Assembly (NCBI GenBank): GCA_009781515.1
Contig: WQXY01000004.1
Coordinates: 1-64,000 of the forward strand
Length of the DNA: 64,000 nucleotides
Direction: 5' to 3'
Source: Oscillospiraceae bacterium
GTDB lineage: Bacteria; Bacillota; Clostridia; Oscillospirales; Oscillospiraceae
The translations under genes and the position numbers were made by a program. Of the stretch, positions 17,261 through 25,502 are shown piece after piece; position 1 is the first letter of the stretch; each line of letters opens with the position of its first letter. The notes under the pieces were generated by a model. It worked only from the letters and a program-made list of their open reading frames with translations, was not told where the DNA came from and did not search any database.

Positions 17261-17288
17261 AGCAGAGGGATTAAAGGAGTGAGTTTCG

Positions 17289-18002
17289 ATGTCGGGGTCT
17301 TTTCTAAAAGCTAATGCACGTAAACTGATTTTTGAAAATTTCCCGCGTCTTTTTTTTATAACCCTTTTGTACATAATTATCGCATCAGTTGTGTCATGGC
17401 TCACACTGCGACTGCCCGGCAACATAGACATACAAGGCATGTATGACAGACTCTCCGCAGGCGAGCTGCCGAGCATTACACTCATATACTCAAACTTTAG
17501 ACTGATAGGGGTCTTCCTTGCGGTTTTGCTTTCACTTTTTCAGCCTGTCTTGGATGTCGGCTTTATTAGCTTTTGTCTGAAAACCGGACGCAGGCAGGAC
17601 ACGCAATATACGGATATTTTTAACGGTTTTATCTACTTTGTCAAAGTAATGGCAATTTTTATTGTCACCTTTACTTTTACCCTGCTGTGGAGCTTATTGT
17701 TTATTTTTCCGGGAATTGTTGCCGCCTATAGATACAGACTCGCTTATTACATTTTGCTTGATGACCCGAAAAAGGGCGTGTTTCAGTGTATCAATGAGTC
17801 AAAAACCGTTATGTTCGGTGCTAAGCTTGATTTGCTGATAATCGACATATCGTTTTTAGGTTGGTATATACTCGATATAACCGTTGCTTTACTTTTGCCG
17901 CTTCCATTTGCTTTTCCGATACTGTCTGTCTGGATAGCACCATATGCAGGACTGACAAGAGTTGGATTTTATCAGCAGCGCTTAGATGCACTCACCGCAT
18001 AA
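17289..18002 (+). CDS. DUF975 family integral membrane protein
   Basis: 237 residues with five or six hydrophobic segments. YYILLDDPKKGVFQCINESK and LDLLIIDISFLGW are the hallmark blocks of DUF975, a family common in Clostridia and bacilli with no assigned function. The ATG follows TTAAAGGAGTGAGTTTCG. A YfbR-like gene lies 39 bases downstream on the same strand and is probably cotranscribed; a functional link is not evident. Confidence 0.85.
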   Translation: MSGSFLKANARKLIFENFPRLFFITLLYIIIASVVSWLTLRLPGNIDIQGMYDRLSAGELPSITLIYSNFRLIGVFLAVLLSLFQPVLDVGFISFCLKTGRRQDTQYTDIFNGFIYFVKVMAIFIVTFTFTLLWSLLFIFPGIVAAYRYRLAYYILLDDPKKGVFQCINESKTVMFGAKLDLLIIDISFLGWYILDITVALLLPLPFAFPILSVWIAPYAGLTRVGFYQQRLDALTA

Positions 18003-18041
18003 AACCACACAAAAATAAAGAAATAAAAAAGAGGTGCTCAC

Positions 18042-18641
18042 ATGAACAAGATAAAATACAGTTTTTTTGCACTCATCTCAAGAATGAAATACATCACACG
18101 CTGGTCACTGATGCGAAACAGCACCGTTGAAAATATCGGCGAGCACTCACATATGGTTGCTGTTATTGCACACGCTCTTGCTGTTATCAGAAATGATGTT
18201 TTCGGCAAAAAAATAGATGCAGGTGCAGTTGTCTCCATTGCAATCTTTCACGACTCCTCTGAGATTTTTACAGGCGACCTGCCTACCCCCGTCAAATATT
18301 TTGACCCCTCAATTATGGCCGCATATAAAAAAGTCGAAGCGGTGGCTGCGCGAAAGCTGCTGACTGCCCTGCCGTCCGAAATGAGACCTGCATACAAAAA
18401 AATACTCTCACCCGATACTCAAAGCGAGGTATTTTCCTTAGTAAAAGCCGCTGATAAATTAGCCGCATATATTAAGTGTGTTGAGGAAGTAAAATCCGGC
18501 AATCTTGAATTTCGTCAGGCAGCCGATGAGTGCCGCCGGAAATTAGACATGCCGGATATTCCGGAAGTTGCGTATTTTATTGATAATTTTATGCCTGCGT
18601 TTGAGCTGACACTTGATGAATTAAACTTTTCTATCGAGTGA
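18042..18641 (+). CDS. yfbR: YfbR-like HD-domain 5'-deoxynucleotidase
   Basis: 199 residues. ENIGEHSHMVAVIAHAL supplies the first metal ligand His, AIFHDSSEIFTGDLPTPVK the HD pair and the family's specificity stretch, and VKAADKLAAYIKCVEE the final Asp ligand. YfbR-type enzymes hydrolyse deoxynucleoside 5'-monophosphates and take part in dCTP/dUMP salvage. Convergent with nrdR (5 bases between stops), so two dNTP-related genes are neighbours, though no shared regulation is visible. RBS AAGAGGTG. Confidence 0.88.
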   Translation: MNKIKYSFFALISRMKYITRWSLMRNSTVENIGEHSHMVAVIAHALAVIRNDVFGKKIDAGAVVSIAIFHDSSEIFTGDLPTPVKYFDPSIMAAYKKVEAVAARKLLTALPSEMRPAYKKILSPDTQSEVFSLVKAADKLAAYIKCVEEVKSGNLEFRQAADECRRKLDMPDIPEVAYFIDNFMPAFELTLDELNFSIE

Positions 18642-18646
18642 AAGTT

Positions 18647-19102
18647 CTAATCATCTTTAAGTAATCTGTTAAGCTCATCCATAAATGAGTTGATATCACG
18701 GAACTGACGATATACCGACGCAAAACGGACATATGCAACCTCGTCAAGAGTTTTGAGACCTTTCATAATCATTTCGCCGATGTCCGTCGTTTTTATTTCA
18801 CGCTCAAGCGAATTTTGAAGCTCCTGCTCAATTTCATCAACAACACTTGTAAGCTCCTGCAGCGGCACGGGGCGTTTTTCACATGCTTTAAGTGTGCTGC
18901 TAAGCAGCTTCTGCTTGTCAAAGGTTTGTCTGCTGCCATCTCTTTTTACAACAATGAGTGGTAGTCTTTCCATTATTTCATAAGTGGTAAAGCGTTTTTT
19001 GCACTCAAGACATTCGCGTCTTCTGCGGATTGTTGCTCCCTCCTCTGCATGACGTGAGTCTACAACCTTGCTTTCGGCGAACGCACAAAAAGGACATTTC
19101 AT
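18647..19102 (-). CDS. nrdR: Transcriptional repressor NrdR
   Basis: 151 residues, standard length, starting [17 protein letters not shown] after a GGAAGAAGAAAATTTT site. The Zn ribbon (CPFC and [12 protein letters not shown]) binds DNA and the ATP-cone ([16 protein letters not shown]) senses ATP/dATP. NrdR represses ribonucleotide reductase genes through NrdR boxes. A palindrome at 19162-19182 overlaps its own promoter region, suggesting autoregulation. No nrd genes are in the window. Confidence 0.95.
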   Translation of the reverse strand: MKCPFCAFAESKVVDSRHAEEGATIRRRRECLECKKRFTTYEIMERLPLIVVKRDGSRQTFDKQKLLSSTLKACEKRPVPLQELTSVVDEIEQELQNSLEREIKTTDIGEMIMKGLKTLDEVAYVRFASVYRQFRDINSFMDELNRLLKDD

Positions 19103-19147
19103 AAAATTTTCTTCTTCCCTTCCTATACAATTTGTGTATATTGTGGC

Positions 19148-19182
19148 CATTATACCACATTACACTATATTTTGTATAGTGT
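19148..19182 (-). promoter_or_regulatory. nrdR promoter with a candidate NrdR box
   Basis: A perfect -10 TATAAT lies on the minus strand at 19150-19155. Upstream, ACACTATA and TATAGTGT form a palindrome (19162-19182) over the -35 region. One 16-base register of it agrees with the NrdR-box consensus at nearly all positions. The canonical second box at 30-31 bp spacing was not found. Confidence 0.5.
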
Positions 19183-19187
19183 TTTCG

Positions 19188-19223
19188 TTTTCTACATTCA
19201 AATGTGTATTGAAATGTAGAAAA
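19188..19223 (+). promoter_or_regulatory. Near-perfect inverted repeat upstream of comEC
   Basis: TTTTCTACATTCAA (19188-19201) and TTGAAATGTAGAAAA (19209-19223) are inverted copies with one bulged base. The right arm supplies TTGAAA, a possible -35 for comEC (18-bp spacer, TAGCAT -10), so a regulator could bind here. The factor is unknown. Confidence 0.45.
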
Positions 19224-19257
19224 AGTTTATGGTAGCATTTACATGAGGTGCATTCTT

Positions 19258-21522
19258 ATGAGAAAGCTTGCTACTGCCGTTTTCAGCTTTTCTGCTGCCA
19301 TTTTAATATCAAGATATTTTCAGTTGTACGACATACAGTTAATACTTTGTGCCGCCTGTGCCGTATTTTCTCTTTTCGGCTTGCTGTTTCGGGGCAACAG
19401 GCGTTTGCGCATATTCATCATACTTCTTTCACTTTCTGCAGGCTTTCTGTGGAGCTTTGTATATACGGTTGTTTTTATAGAGCCTCACTTTGATTTTGAT
19501 GATGAAATTAAGACTGCAGTTGTTACAGATTTCCCTGTCGCAAGGCATCCCCGCGGATATCATGTAGATGTAAAGCTGCAGCGCAGCGGTTTGTCTGCTA
19601 TCGGAGCGCGGCTATATTATTACAACGAAAAAGAGCTAAAGCCCGGAGAGTTTATACGTTTTTCGGCAAGCATTCGCAGAACCGATACTTCCGATGACGG
19701 CTCAAGGCTCGACACACTAAGCTCACGCGGATTATTTTTGTCGGCATATGTATCGGGAGATATTGAAGTCACAAAAGCAAGCGGCGACATCCGATATCTT
19801 CCTAAAATTATTGCAAACGCCGTATCAACAAAAATAAAAGAAATATTTTCACCCGATGTTTCACATTTTCTACAGGCACTGCTTATGGGCAAGCGAGATG
19901 ACCTATACCAAGATGCGGCACTGACCGCATCCTTGTCGGCTTCGGGGATTATCCATATAGTATCAATATCGGGAATGCATATTTCCTTTCTTATGGGGTT
20001 TTTATCTGTTGTTATAAGAAACAGAAAGCTCTTTGCAATTTACGCAATTCCAATACTTATACTTTTTATGGCAATGACCGGATTTACTCCGGCTGTGACC
20101 CGTGCGGGAATAATGCAAATCTTTATTACCTTTGCACCGGGCTTTAAGCGGGACAATGACAGCATCACTTCACTTTCCGCCGCACTCTTTGTGCTTCTTG
20201 CTTCAAACCCATATGCATGTGCGTCCGTCGGACTGCAGCTTTCGTTTTCCGCAACACTCGGCATCATTATTTTTACATCACGGATAAATAACAATCTGAC
20301 AGATGCGGTACGAAAGAGCAGGACATACAAAAAGAAACTGCCCAAGGCTCTTATTAACTACACATTTGCAAGCCTTTCAACAACCATTGGCGCTCTTGTA
20401 TTTACTCTGCCGCTGACCGCAATCCACTTTGGTTACATCTCGCTGATTGCACCTGTTACGAACCTACTAACGATTGGTATCGTTTCACTCATATTCCCTA
20501 TTGGTCTTTTGACCGCTCTTTTAGGCTTTATCAGTCCTTTTCTTGCAGGAATATTAGCCGTCCCTGTGGAGCTTGCAGCAGGTTATATCATTTTTGTCGC
20601 ACACATCTTATCCTTGGTTCCGTACAGCTTGGTCTATTCGTCAAGTTCTCATATTATGCTGTGGCTTGCGTATGTATACATTCTTTTTATCACGCTGCCT
20701 TTCTTTAAGCCCCGTATGCGACAATATATATATCCCGTGTGCATCTCTTTGATTTTGCTTCTTTCCGTGATTTTTGTATCACACTTTATCCCCGTAACAA
20801 GCGATAATAACCGCATAACCGTTTTGGATGTCGGGCAGGGTTTAAGTGTTGTTGTAACCTCGGGCGAAAATGTAATGGTTGTTGACTGCGGCAGCAGCGG
20901 GGGCATTAAAGCGGGTGAAATAACTCATGAATATTTATTAAATCACGGCTTTACATCAATAGATTTATTGGTAATTACACATTTTCACACAGACCATGTA
21001 AACGGCATTGAGTTTTTACTCAGCAGGATAAATGTATCCGCTCTTGTAATACCCGACCCTGACGGCTCTTATCTTGCCGAGGACATTATAAATCTTGCAA
21101 GAAGACGCGGAAGTGATATAATATATGTCACAAAGACACTTAGTGCTTCACTTGGCGAGCAGACCGTGATTTTGTATCCGCCGCTCGGCTTTGGCGACGA
21201 AAACGAGCTTGGTCTCACCGTACTGACAAGCGGCGATATTACAGCCCTAATAACGGGCGATATGAACTCGGCTACCGAAAAATCACTGCTGCAGATGTAC
21301 GAACTGCCAAAATTGGATTTGCTTGTTGTGGGTCATCACGGCTCTCGCAACTCCACGTCTCAGGAGCTTTTAGATGCACTGCAGCCCGATATTGCAATAA
21401 TCCCCGTGGGGCGTAACAGCTTCGGGCATCCGCACCGTGATACATTAAACCGCCTTACCGCTATCGGGGCAAAAATATACCGTACAGACGAGGCTGGTCA
21501 CATAACAATTACAGGCAAATAA
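19258..21522 (+). CDS. comEC: ComEC/Rec2 DNA uptake channel
   Basis: 754 residues from the ATG after ATGAGGTGCATTCTT; the ATG five codons upstream overlaps that site. Layout: N-terminal membrane segments and a soluble OB-like domain (about 60-170), a competence domain of about eight membrane segments (IIHIVSISGMHISFLMGF; FTPAVTRAGIMQIF), and a C-terminal metallo-beta-lactamase domain starting DVGQG with HFHTDHVNG and GHHGSRNST. ComEC carries single-stranded DNA across the membrane; the MBL domain may degrade the non-entering strand. An HhH ComEA-like gene is encoded elsewhere in the window (43967-44452). holA follows after 21 bases, the common Firmicutes order. Confidence 0.93.
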   Translation: MRKLATAVFSFSAAILISRYFQLYDIQLILCAACAVFSLFGLLFRGNRRLRIFIILLSLSAGFLWSFVYTVVFIEPHFDFDDEIKTAVVTDFPVARHPRGYHVDVKLQRSGLSAIGARLYYYNEKELKPGEFIRFSASIRRTDTSDDGSRLDTLSSRGLFLSAYVSGDIEVTKASGDIRYLPKIIANAVSTKIKEIFSPDVSHFLQALLMGKRDDLYQDAALTASLSASGIIHIVSISGMHISFLMGFLSVVIRNRKLFAIYAIPILILFMAMTGFTPAVTRAGIMQIFITFAPGFKRDNDSITSLSAALFVLLASNPYACASVGLQLSFSATLGIIIFTSRINNNLTDAVRKSRTYKKKLPKALINYTFASLSTTIGALVFTLPLTAIHFGYISLIAPVTNLLTIGIVSLIFPIGLLTALLGFISPFLAGILAVPVELAAGYIIFVAHILSLVPYSLVYSSSSHIMLWLAYVYILFITLPFFKPRMRQYIYPVCISLILLLSVIFVSHFIPVTSDNNRITVLDVGQGLSVVVTSGENVMVVDCGSSGGIKAGEITHEYLLNHGFTSIDLLVITHFHTDHVNGIEFLLSRINVSALVIPDPDGSYLAEDIINLARRRGSDIIYVTKTLSASLGEQTVILYPPLGFGDENELGLTVLTSGDITALITGDMNSATEKSLLQMYELPKLDLLVVGHHGSRNSTSQELLDALQPDIAIIPVGRNSFGHPHRDTLNRLTAIGAKIYRTDEAGHITITGK

Positions 21523-21543
21523 AAACCGACTTAGGAAAACTAT

Positions 21544-22581
21544 ATGGATTACAGCAAGAGCAAAACAAAAGACAATAACGAAACATATAAAAACTTTACT
21601 GCGGCTCTAAAAGCGGGCAGTGTCTCAAAGTTTATTATTTTGCACGGTGAGGAGCGTTATCTTCTTGAGCATAGCTTGGGGAGCTTGAGAACTATCTTAT
21701 GTCCCGACGGTCTTGACAGCTTCAACTATAAACGCTTTGACGGAAAAGGTATCCCCGTTGAAGAATTAAACGAAGCCATAGAAACATTCCCCGCATTTGC
21801 AGAGCGAACATTAATCGAGGTTCATGATTTTGACATTTTCGCCTCACCTCATAGGGAGCGTATGTCCGAAATACTCGCGAGCCTGCCCGATTATGTGTGC
21901 GTTGTTTTTATTTACAGCACAATAGAATTTAAGCCCGACGGCAGGCTCAAAGCCACCAAAGAGGTCTTGAAATTTGCCGAAGTGGTTGAGTTTAACATTC
22001 AAGATAAAGGAAAACTGATAAACTGGATAAGCAAGCATTTTGTAGACGCAGGAAAAAGCATCAGCCCTGATGATGCTGAGTATCTTGCATATATCACCGG
22101 CGGACTTATGACCTCACTCATCGGCGAGATTAAAAAAGTTGCCGCATTTTCCAAAAACGAGCGTATTTTACGCTCCGATATTGACGCTGTGGTTACACCC
22201 GTGCTTGACGCTGTTGCATACAGACTTACCGATGCAATCATCAACCGCAATCATAAGCGCTCGATTGAGCTGCTCGATGAGCTTTTTCAGATGCGCGAGG
22301 CACCGCATAAGCTTATTTATTCCATTTCATTAAAGCTGCGTCAGCTTCTTGCCGCCAAGGTTTGCAGTGATAAGGGTATCGGCAAAACCGATTTTATGAA
22401 CCTGTGCGGCATACGCTTTGACATTCAGGCACGCTCACTGATTGATGCCGCAAGAAATACTTCAATAAAAAAATGCCGTACTTATCTGCTTGAATGCTGC
22501 AAAACAGCACTCGAGCTAAACAGCACGGCAGAGCCGGAAGCACGAATACTTGAGCTTGTCGTGAGGCTCGCGGTTATTTAG
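21544..22581 (+). CDS. holA: DNA polymerase III delta subunit
   Basis: 345 residues. ILHGEERYLLEHSL replaces the Walker A region in this AAA+-fold clamp-loader subunit; the middle domain (LINWISKHFVDAGKSISPDD) and C-terminal collar helices follow the HolA pattern. Delta opens the beta sliding clamp for the replicative polymerase. It follows comEC closely and is convergent with the next gene (stops abut at 22581/22582). Confidence 0.9.
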   Translation: MDYSKSKTKDNNETYKNFTAALKAGSVSKFIILHGEERYLLEHSLGSLRTILCPDGLDSFNYKRFDGKGIPVEELNEAIETFPAFAERTLIEVHDFDIFASPHRERMSEILASLPDYVCVVFIYSTIEFKPDGRLKATKEVLKFAEVVEFNIQDKGKLINWISKHFVDAGKSISPDDAEYLAYITGGLMTSLIGEIKKVAAFSKNERILRSDIDAVVTPVLDAVAYRLTDAIINRNHKRSIELLDELFQMREAPHKLIYSISLKLRQLLAAKVCSDKGIGKTDFMNLCGIRFDIQARSLIDAARNTSIKKCRTYLLECCKTALELNSTAEPEARILELVVRLAVI

Positions 22582-23460
22582 TTATGCGATATCTTCGATT
22601 ATCTTTTCGGGCGGTATGTCAAGCTTTTCGGGGTGCTTGAGCAAATCCTTAAAAACCTTAAATGCCTGAGAAAAATAAAAACCGTCACAAATTCTCTCAT
22701 CAACAACTAATTTATAGTCAATATACTTTCTGATAATAACCTTGCCGTCATCATCTATTTCACGTACACGTTTTTTTGCACCGAGCGCAATAAAAACAGG
22801 CAGATTACCAAAATTGTACAGATGATGATAAATTGCAGGAAGCCCGACCGAACCGAGGTCTGTTATTATAACCGAGCCGTGAAATGGACTTGCAGCAAGA
22901 ATTGATTTTGGCATTAAGCCAAAATAATCGAGAAAATCAAGAAAACCGACAGTAAATCGTAGCAGTACCCTCGGCAGCTTCATAAGCGTACCTGCCACAT
23001 CGTCCGTACTGGTTGTGCCTTCGTTTTTAACCATATCAATCTGCTCAGTGAGCTTGTTATATACATCATTTACAGTTTCCGACGGGTCAAATGCAACCTT
23101 AATTGATGTTTCACTACCGTCGGTTGTCAGTTTCTTCTTGACGGTCATAATGTACTCTACGTTGTTTCTTGCGTAAATTCTCTGACCCGAACAAAACCTG
23201 TTAATTGCAGGATATTGCGAGACAACCCGCAGATAAGTTGCTATAATAATATGCAGCACGCCCATTCCCAGATATCCCTCACGCCGCTTTTTTCGCAGAA
23301 ATTTTTCGACCTCACTTATTTCCACCATATCGGAAAAATAGTTGCTTGCATCACTTTTTTCTTTCATAATAAATGGTGTCATAGCGTTGTAGGGGTCTAA
23401 GGTTCGAAGCCGTCTGCCCTCACGCCTGTCACCAAAACGTTTCTTTTTGTTTTTCGCCAT
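22582..23460 (-). CDS. E2-like acyltransferase-fold protein without catalytic His
   Basis: 292 residues, resembling the catalytic (CAT-like) domain of 2-oxoacid dehydrogenase E2 subunits, with no lipoyl or E1/E3-binding domain. PFHGSVIITDLGSVG and LPVFIALGAKKR match the fold. Where E2 enzymes have D-H-R-x-x-D-G, this protein has DERICDG, so the catalytic His is Glu while the Asp-Gly is kept. Stand-alone proteins of this kind recur in Clostridia. Ordinary CoA acyl transfer is unlikely; function is unknown. No dehydrogenase genes are nearby. Confidence 0.75.
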   Translation of the reverse strand: MAKNKKKRFGDRREGRRLRTLDPYNAMTPFIMKEKSDASNYFSDMVEISEVEKFLRKKRREGYLGMGVLHIIIATYLRVVSQYPAINRFCSGQRIYARNNVEYIMTVKKKLTTDGSETSIKVAFDPSETVNDVYNKLTEQIDMVKNEGTTSTDDVAGTLMKLPRVLLRFTVGFLDFLDYFGLMPKSILAASPFHGSVIITDLGSVGLPAIYHHLYNFGNLPVFIALGAKKRVREIDDDGKVIIRKYIDYKLVVDERICDGFYFSQAFKVFKDLLKHPEKLDIPPEKIIEDIA

Positions 23461-23517
23461 TAGTTACTCCAAAATATTGTTAATTTTATACATTAATTCT
23501 ACATTAGATGAATATAC

Positions 23518-23547
23518 TTGTCAAATTTCCTTAGGTTGTGTTATTAT
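23518..23547 (+). promoter_or_regulatory. Promoter of the V-ATPase-like trio
   Basis: TTGTCA (23518-23523), 18-bp spacer, TATTAT (23542-23547); 43 bases before the first start codon. Confidence 0.5.
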
Positions 23548-23590
23548 AGACGAAGTGTTTTTAAGATACTCTTTGTGAGGTGAGAATAAA

Positions 23591-23905
23591 TTGTCAGCAG
23601 AAGCAATAAAACATATACTTGCCGCCGAATATGAGGCTAATCAAGTTAAGCTTATTGTACTCAACAGGTCTAACGAGTCTGTCGAAAAAGTTAAGGCTGA
23701 ATGTGCTAAATCAGTCGATGTTTCTCTTGTTAAAGCAACGGCTGAAATTGAGCAGCTTAAAAAGAATACAGACCGCAAGGCAATGGAAGCTGCTGCAGAG
23801 CTTGCCTCTAATACCGCAAACCGTCTTGCAACAATGAGTGCCCGTGCCGAAAAACGGCTCGACACAGTTGCACAGCGGATTTTTGAAAGGATTGTAAACA
23901 TCTGA
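23591..23905 (+). CDS. V-type ATPase subunit G/H-like stalk protein
   Basis: 104 residues starting at TTG after TGTGAGGTGAGAATAAA. Almost entirely helical and Ala/Glu/Lys-rich, with a long coiled coil (IEQLKKNTDRKAMEAAAELA). It resembles the small G/H subunit that pairs with subunit E in the peripheral stalk of A/V-type ATPases. Coiled coils mislead, so the call leans on the two following genes, which look like subunits I and E. Its stop overlaps the next start (TGATG). Confidence 0.5.
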   Translation: MSAEAIKHILAAEYEANQVKLIVLNRSNESVEKVKAECAKSVDVSLVKATAEIEQLKKNTDRKAMEAAAELASNTANRLATMSARAEKRLDTVAQRIFERIVNI

Positions 23906-24324
23906 TGGGTCAAATGAAAAAGCTCACTTTAATAATTTCACATTCGGATATTGCTAACGTATTATCCGAGCTTATTGCGTCCCAATGTCTTGAGCCTACC
24001 ACACCGGATATTCCTCTCGACCCTCCGGAGCTGTCCGACCTTGTCAGAAACGAAGTCATGGAGCTTGAGGCTTATGATGCAAACTTTAACAGCATTGATG
24101 TTCTTGCGACCCAATACACCTACACAATTACAGGCTGGTTGCCTGCTATGCTCGAACATGAACTGACATCCATGCTGACAAGATTTTCCTGTGCATGGGA
24201 AATAACAGACCCCGGTCATAACGATGACGATATTCCAACAATACTTAAATACCCGCAGGTTTTCGGAAAGCTTAGAAGCGGCGGACGCAGAGTTTTTGAG
24301 CCGCTCGCAAAAATGCATTCATAA
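23905..24324 (+). CDS. Truncated V-ATPase subunit I-like protein (soluble part only)
   Basis: 139 residues. The N terminus MKKLTLIISHSDIANVLSEL matches the opening strand and helix of subunit I/a proteins. YTITGWLPAMLEHELTSMLT followed by SCAWEI matches the returning strand of the cytoplasmic domain (usually ISGWVP...). The long coiled-coil arm between these blocks and the whole membrane domain are missing; complete subunit I has about 600-650 residues. A protein like this could bind the E/G stalk but could not carry protons. It may be a decayed remnant or a repurposed stalk adaptor. Stop and start overlap the upstream gene. Confidence 0.5.
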   Translation: MGQMKKLTLIISHSDIANVLSELIASQCLEPTTPDIPLDPPELSDLVRNEVMELEAYDANFNSIDVLATQYTYTITGWLPAMLEHELTSMLTRFSCAWEITDPGHNDDDIPTILKYPQVFGKLRSGGRRVFEPLAKMHS

Positions 24325-24351
24325 AGACTATAAGATTTTTACGAGGTTTGT

Positions 24352-24768
24352 ATGCAACAGTTTGAAAAAATTCTACAACATATTAAGGTGGAGTCTGAAA
24401 AGGAATGCAAGGAAATTGCAGTCACCGCCAATAACGAATGTAACCGTATCCGCTCGGAATATTCCAAAAAGGAGCAGGAGGCATACTGGGCCTACGTTAA
24501 TAACGGTTCTCTTGAGATAGAAAAAAGAGCCAATCAGCTGACTGAATTAGCTGCAACGCAGGCAGCAAAAATGGTTCATGCCACTCAGCAGGAAATGCTC
24601 GACAGAGTTTTGTCTCTCACGGCAAAAAAGCTCTCTGCCCTGCCGTCACGTAAATATACCGAAATACTCGCAAAGCTTGGTATTGAGCCCGGTCTTAAAC
24701 CCGAATTTCTTGTAGAGCAGTTTAGAGACGACCTTACACCAAGTGTCACGGCAGCACTGTTTGATTAA
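24352..24768 (+). CDS. V-type ATPase subunit E-like stalk protein
   Basis: 138 residues; subunit E is usually nearer 190-200. The N-terminal half is a long charged helix (ILQHIKVESEKECKEIAVTA), the C-terminal half a short alpha/beta region (KKLSALPSRKYTEILAKLGI). Both follow the NtpE pattern, but the C-terminal globular part is shortened. It comes last in the trio; a terminator follows 2 bases after the stop. No genes for A, B, C, D, F or K subunits are in the window. Confidence 0.5.
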   Translation: MQQFEKILQHIKVESEKECKEIAVTANNECNRIRSEYSKKEQEAYWAYVNNGSLEIEKRANQLTELAATQAAKMVHATQQEMLDRVLSLTAKKLSALPSRKYTEILAKLGIEPGLKPEFLVEQFRDDLTPSVTAALFD

Positions 24769-24769
24769 G

Positions 24770-24797
24770 AAAAAAGAGGCTCTCGCCTCTTTTTTTG
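24770..24797 (+). terminator. Terminator after the V-ATPase-like trio
   Basis: AAAAAAGAGGC and GCCTCTTTTTTT pair around TCTC, with a T run. It also serves the convergent PilZ gene in the other direction. Confidence 0.85.
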
Positions 24798-24805
24798 TTG
24801 CTTTT

Positions 24806-25486
24806 TTATCTGTGCGATATTTTTCTGTTGAGTATCGCTCTTGTCAGCCTGCTTTTTTCATCCGGTATATTATCAAACAAAAACTGGAAACCGTAATCGT
24901 ATCTGCCTATCTTAGTACGCGGATAGTTTGAACGGCGTACTAATCTTGACGGTATGAGGAAGTAGTCCTTTTCGGAAAGCGTAAACTCCACAAGATAGTA
25001 CGGGTCAAATTTTGAACTGAGCAGTGTATTAGTAACAAGGCAAAGTCCGCCCGAGCTGATGTCAAACGACACGTCTGTAAGTTCCGGTCTTGTGTCGGGC
25101 TTTTGATATGGAGGTGTTGCTACCTTTCCTTCGGCAAGTCCGTACACGCTTACAGTGAGTCTAAGTTCATCGCGCGAAAACTGACGTTTGCTTGATGCGG
25201 TTACTTCGGTGAGCTGCTCTATCATAACAAGACCGTTACTGCGCATCTTCTCATGGGCACGCCCGATAAATGAATATGTGTTAAGTTCGTCGCCGTAACT
25301 GACGTTTAATTTTGCACCAAGATTTATTCTGTCATAGTTGTCATAAAGCCATGAACATTGCACAACAATAAGTTTGTCCGTTTCATGGTATTTAAGCACA
25401 GCTTCATACGGGTCACTCAGTGCTCTTTGTTGCAGTTCTTCAAAAATTGTCAGTGTCGTACCGCGGGCTAATTGTGAAATATCCAT
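24806..25486 (-). CDS. YcgR-like PilZ domain protein (c-di-GMP effector)
   Basis: 226 residues from the ATG after GGAGGTAGAA; a longer in-frame extension overlaps the upstream gene. An N-terminal YcgR-type domain (about 1-110) precedes a PilZ domain with RQFSR (RxxxR) and DISSGG (D/N-x-S-x-x-G), the two c-di-GMP contact motifs, both intact. In flagellated bacteria such proteins brake the motor; other members control polysaccharide synthesis. No flagellar genes are in view, so the output is open. It lies 16 bases after a PrsA-like gene and is probably cotranscribed with it. Confidence 0.85.
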   Translation of the reverse strand: MDISQLARGTTLTIFEELQQRALSDPYEAVLKYHETDKLIVVQCSWLYDNYDRINLGAKLNVSYGDELNTYSFIGRAHEKMRSNGLVMIEQLTEVTASSKRQFSRDELRLTVSVYGLAEGKVATPPYQKPDTRPELTDVSFDISSGGLCLVTNTLLSSKFDPYYLVEFTLSEKDYFLIPSRLVRRSNYPRTKIGRYDYGFQFLFDNIPDEKSRLTRAILNRKISHR

Positions 25487-25502
25487 TTCTACCTCCGCTT
25501 GG

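Noticed and set aside
17101..17288. T-box or riboswitch before asnS
   Set aside because: The intergenic region is short and shows no T-box (TGGNACCGCG-like) sequence or large conserved fold.
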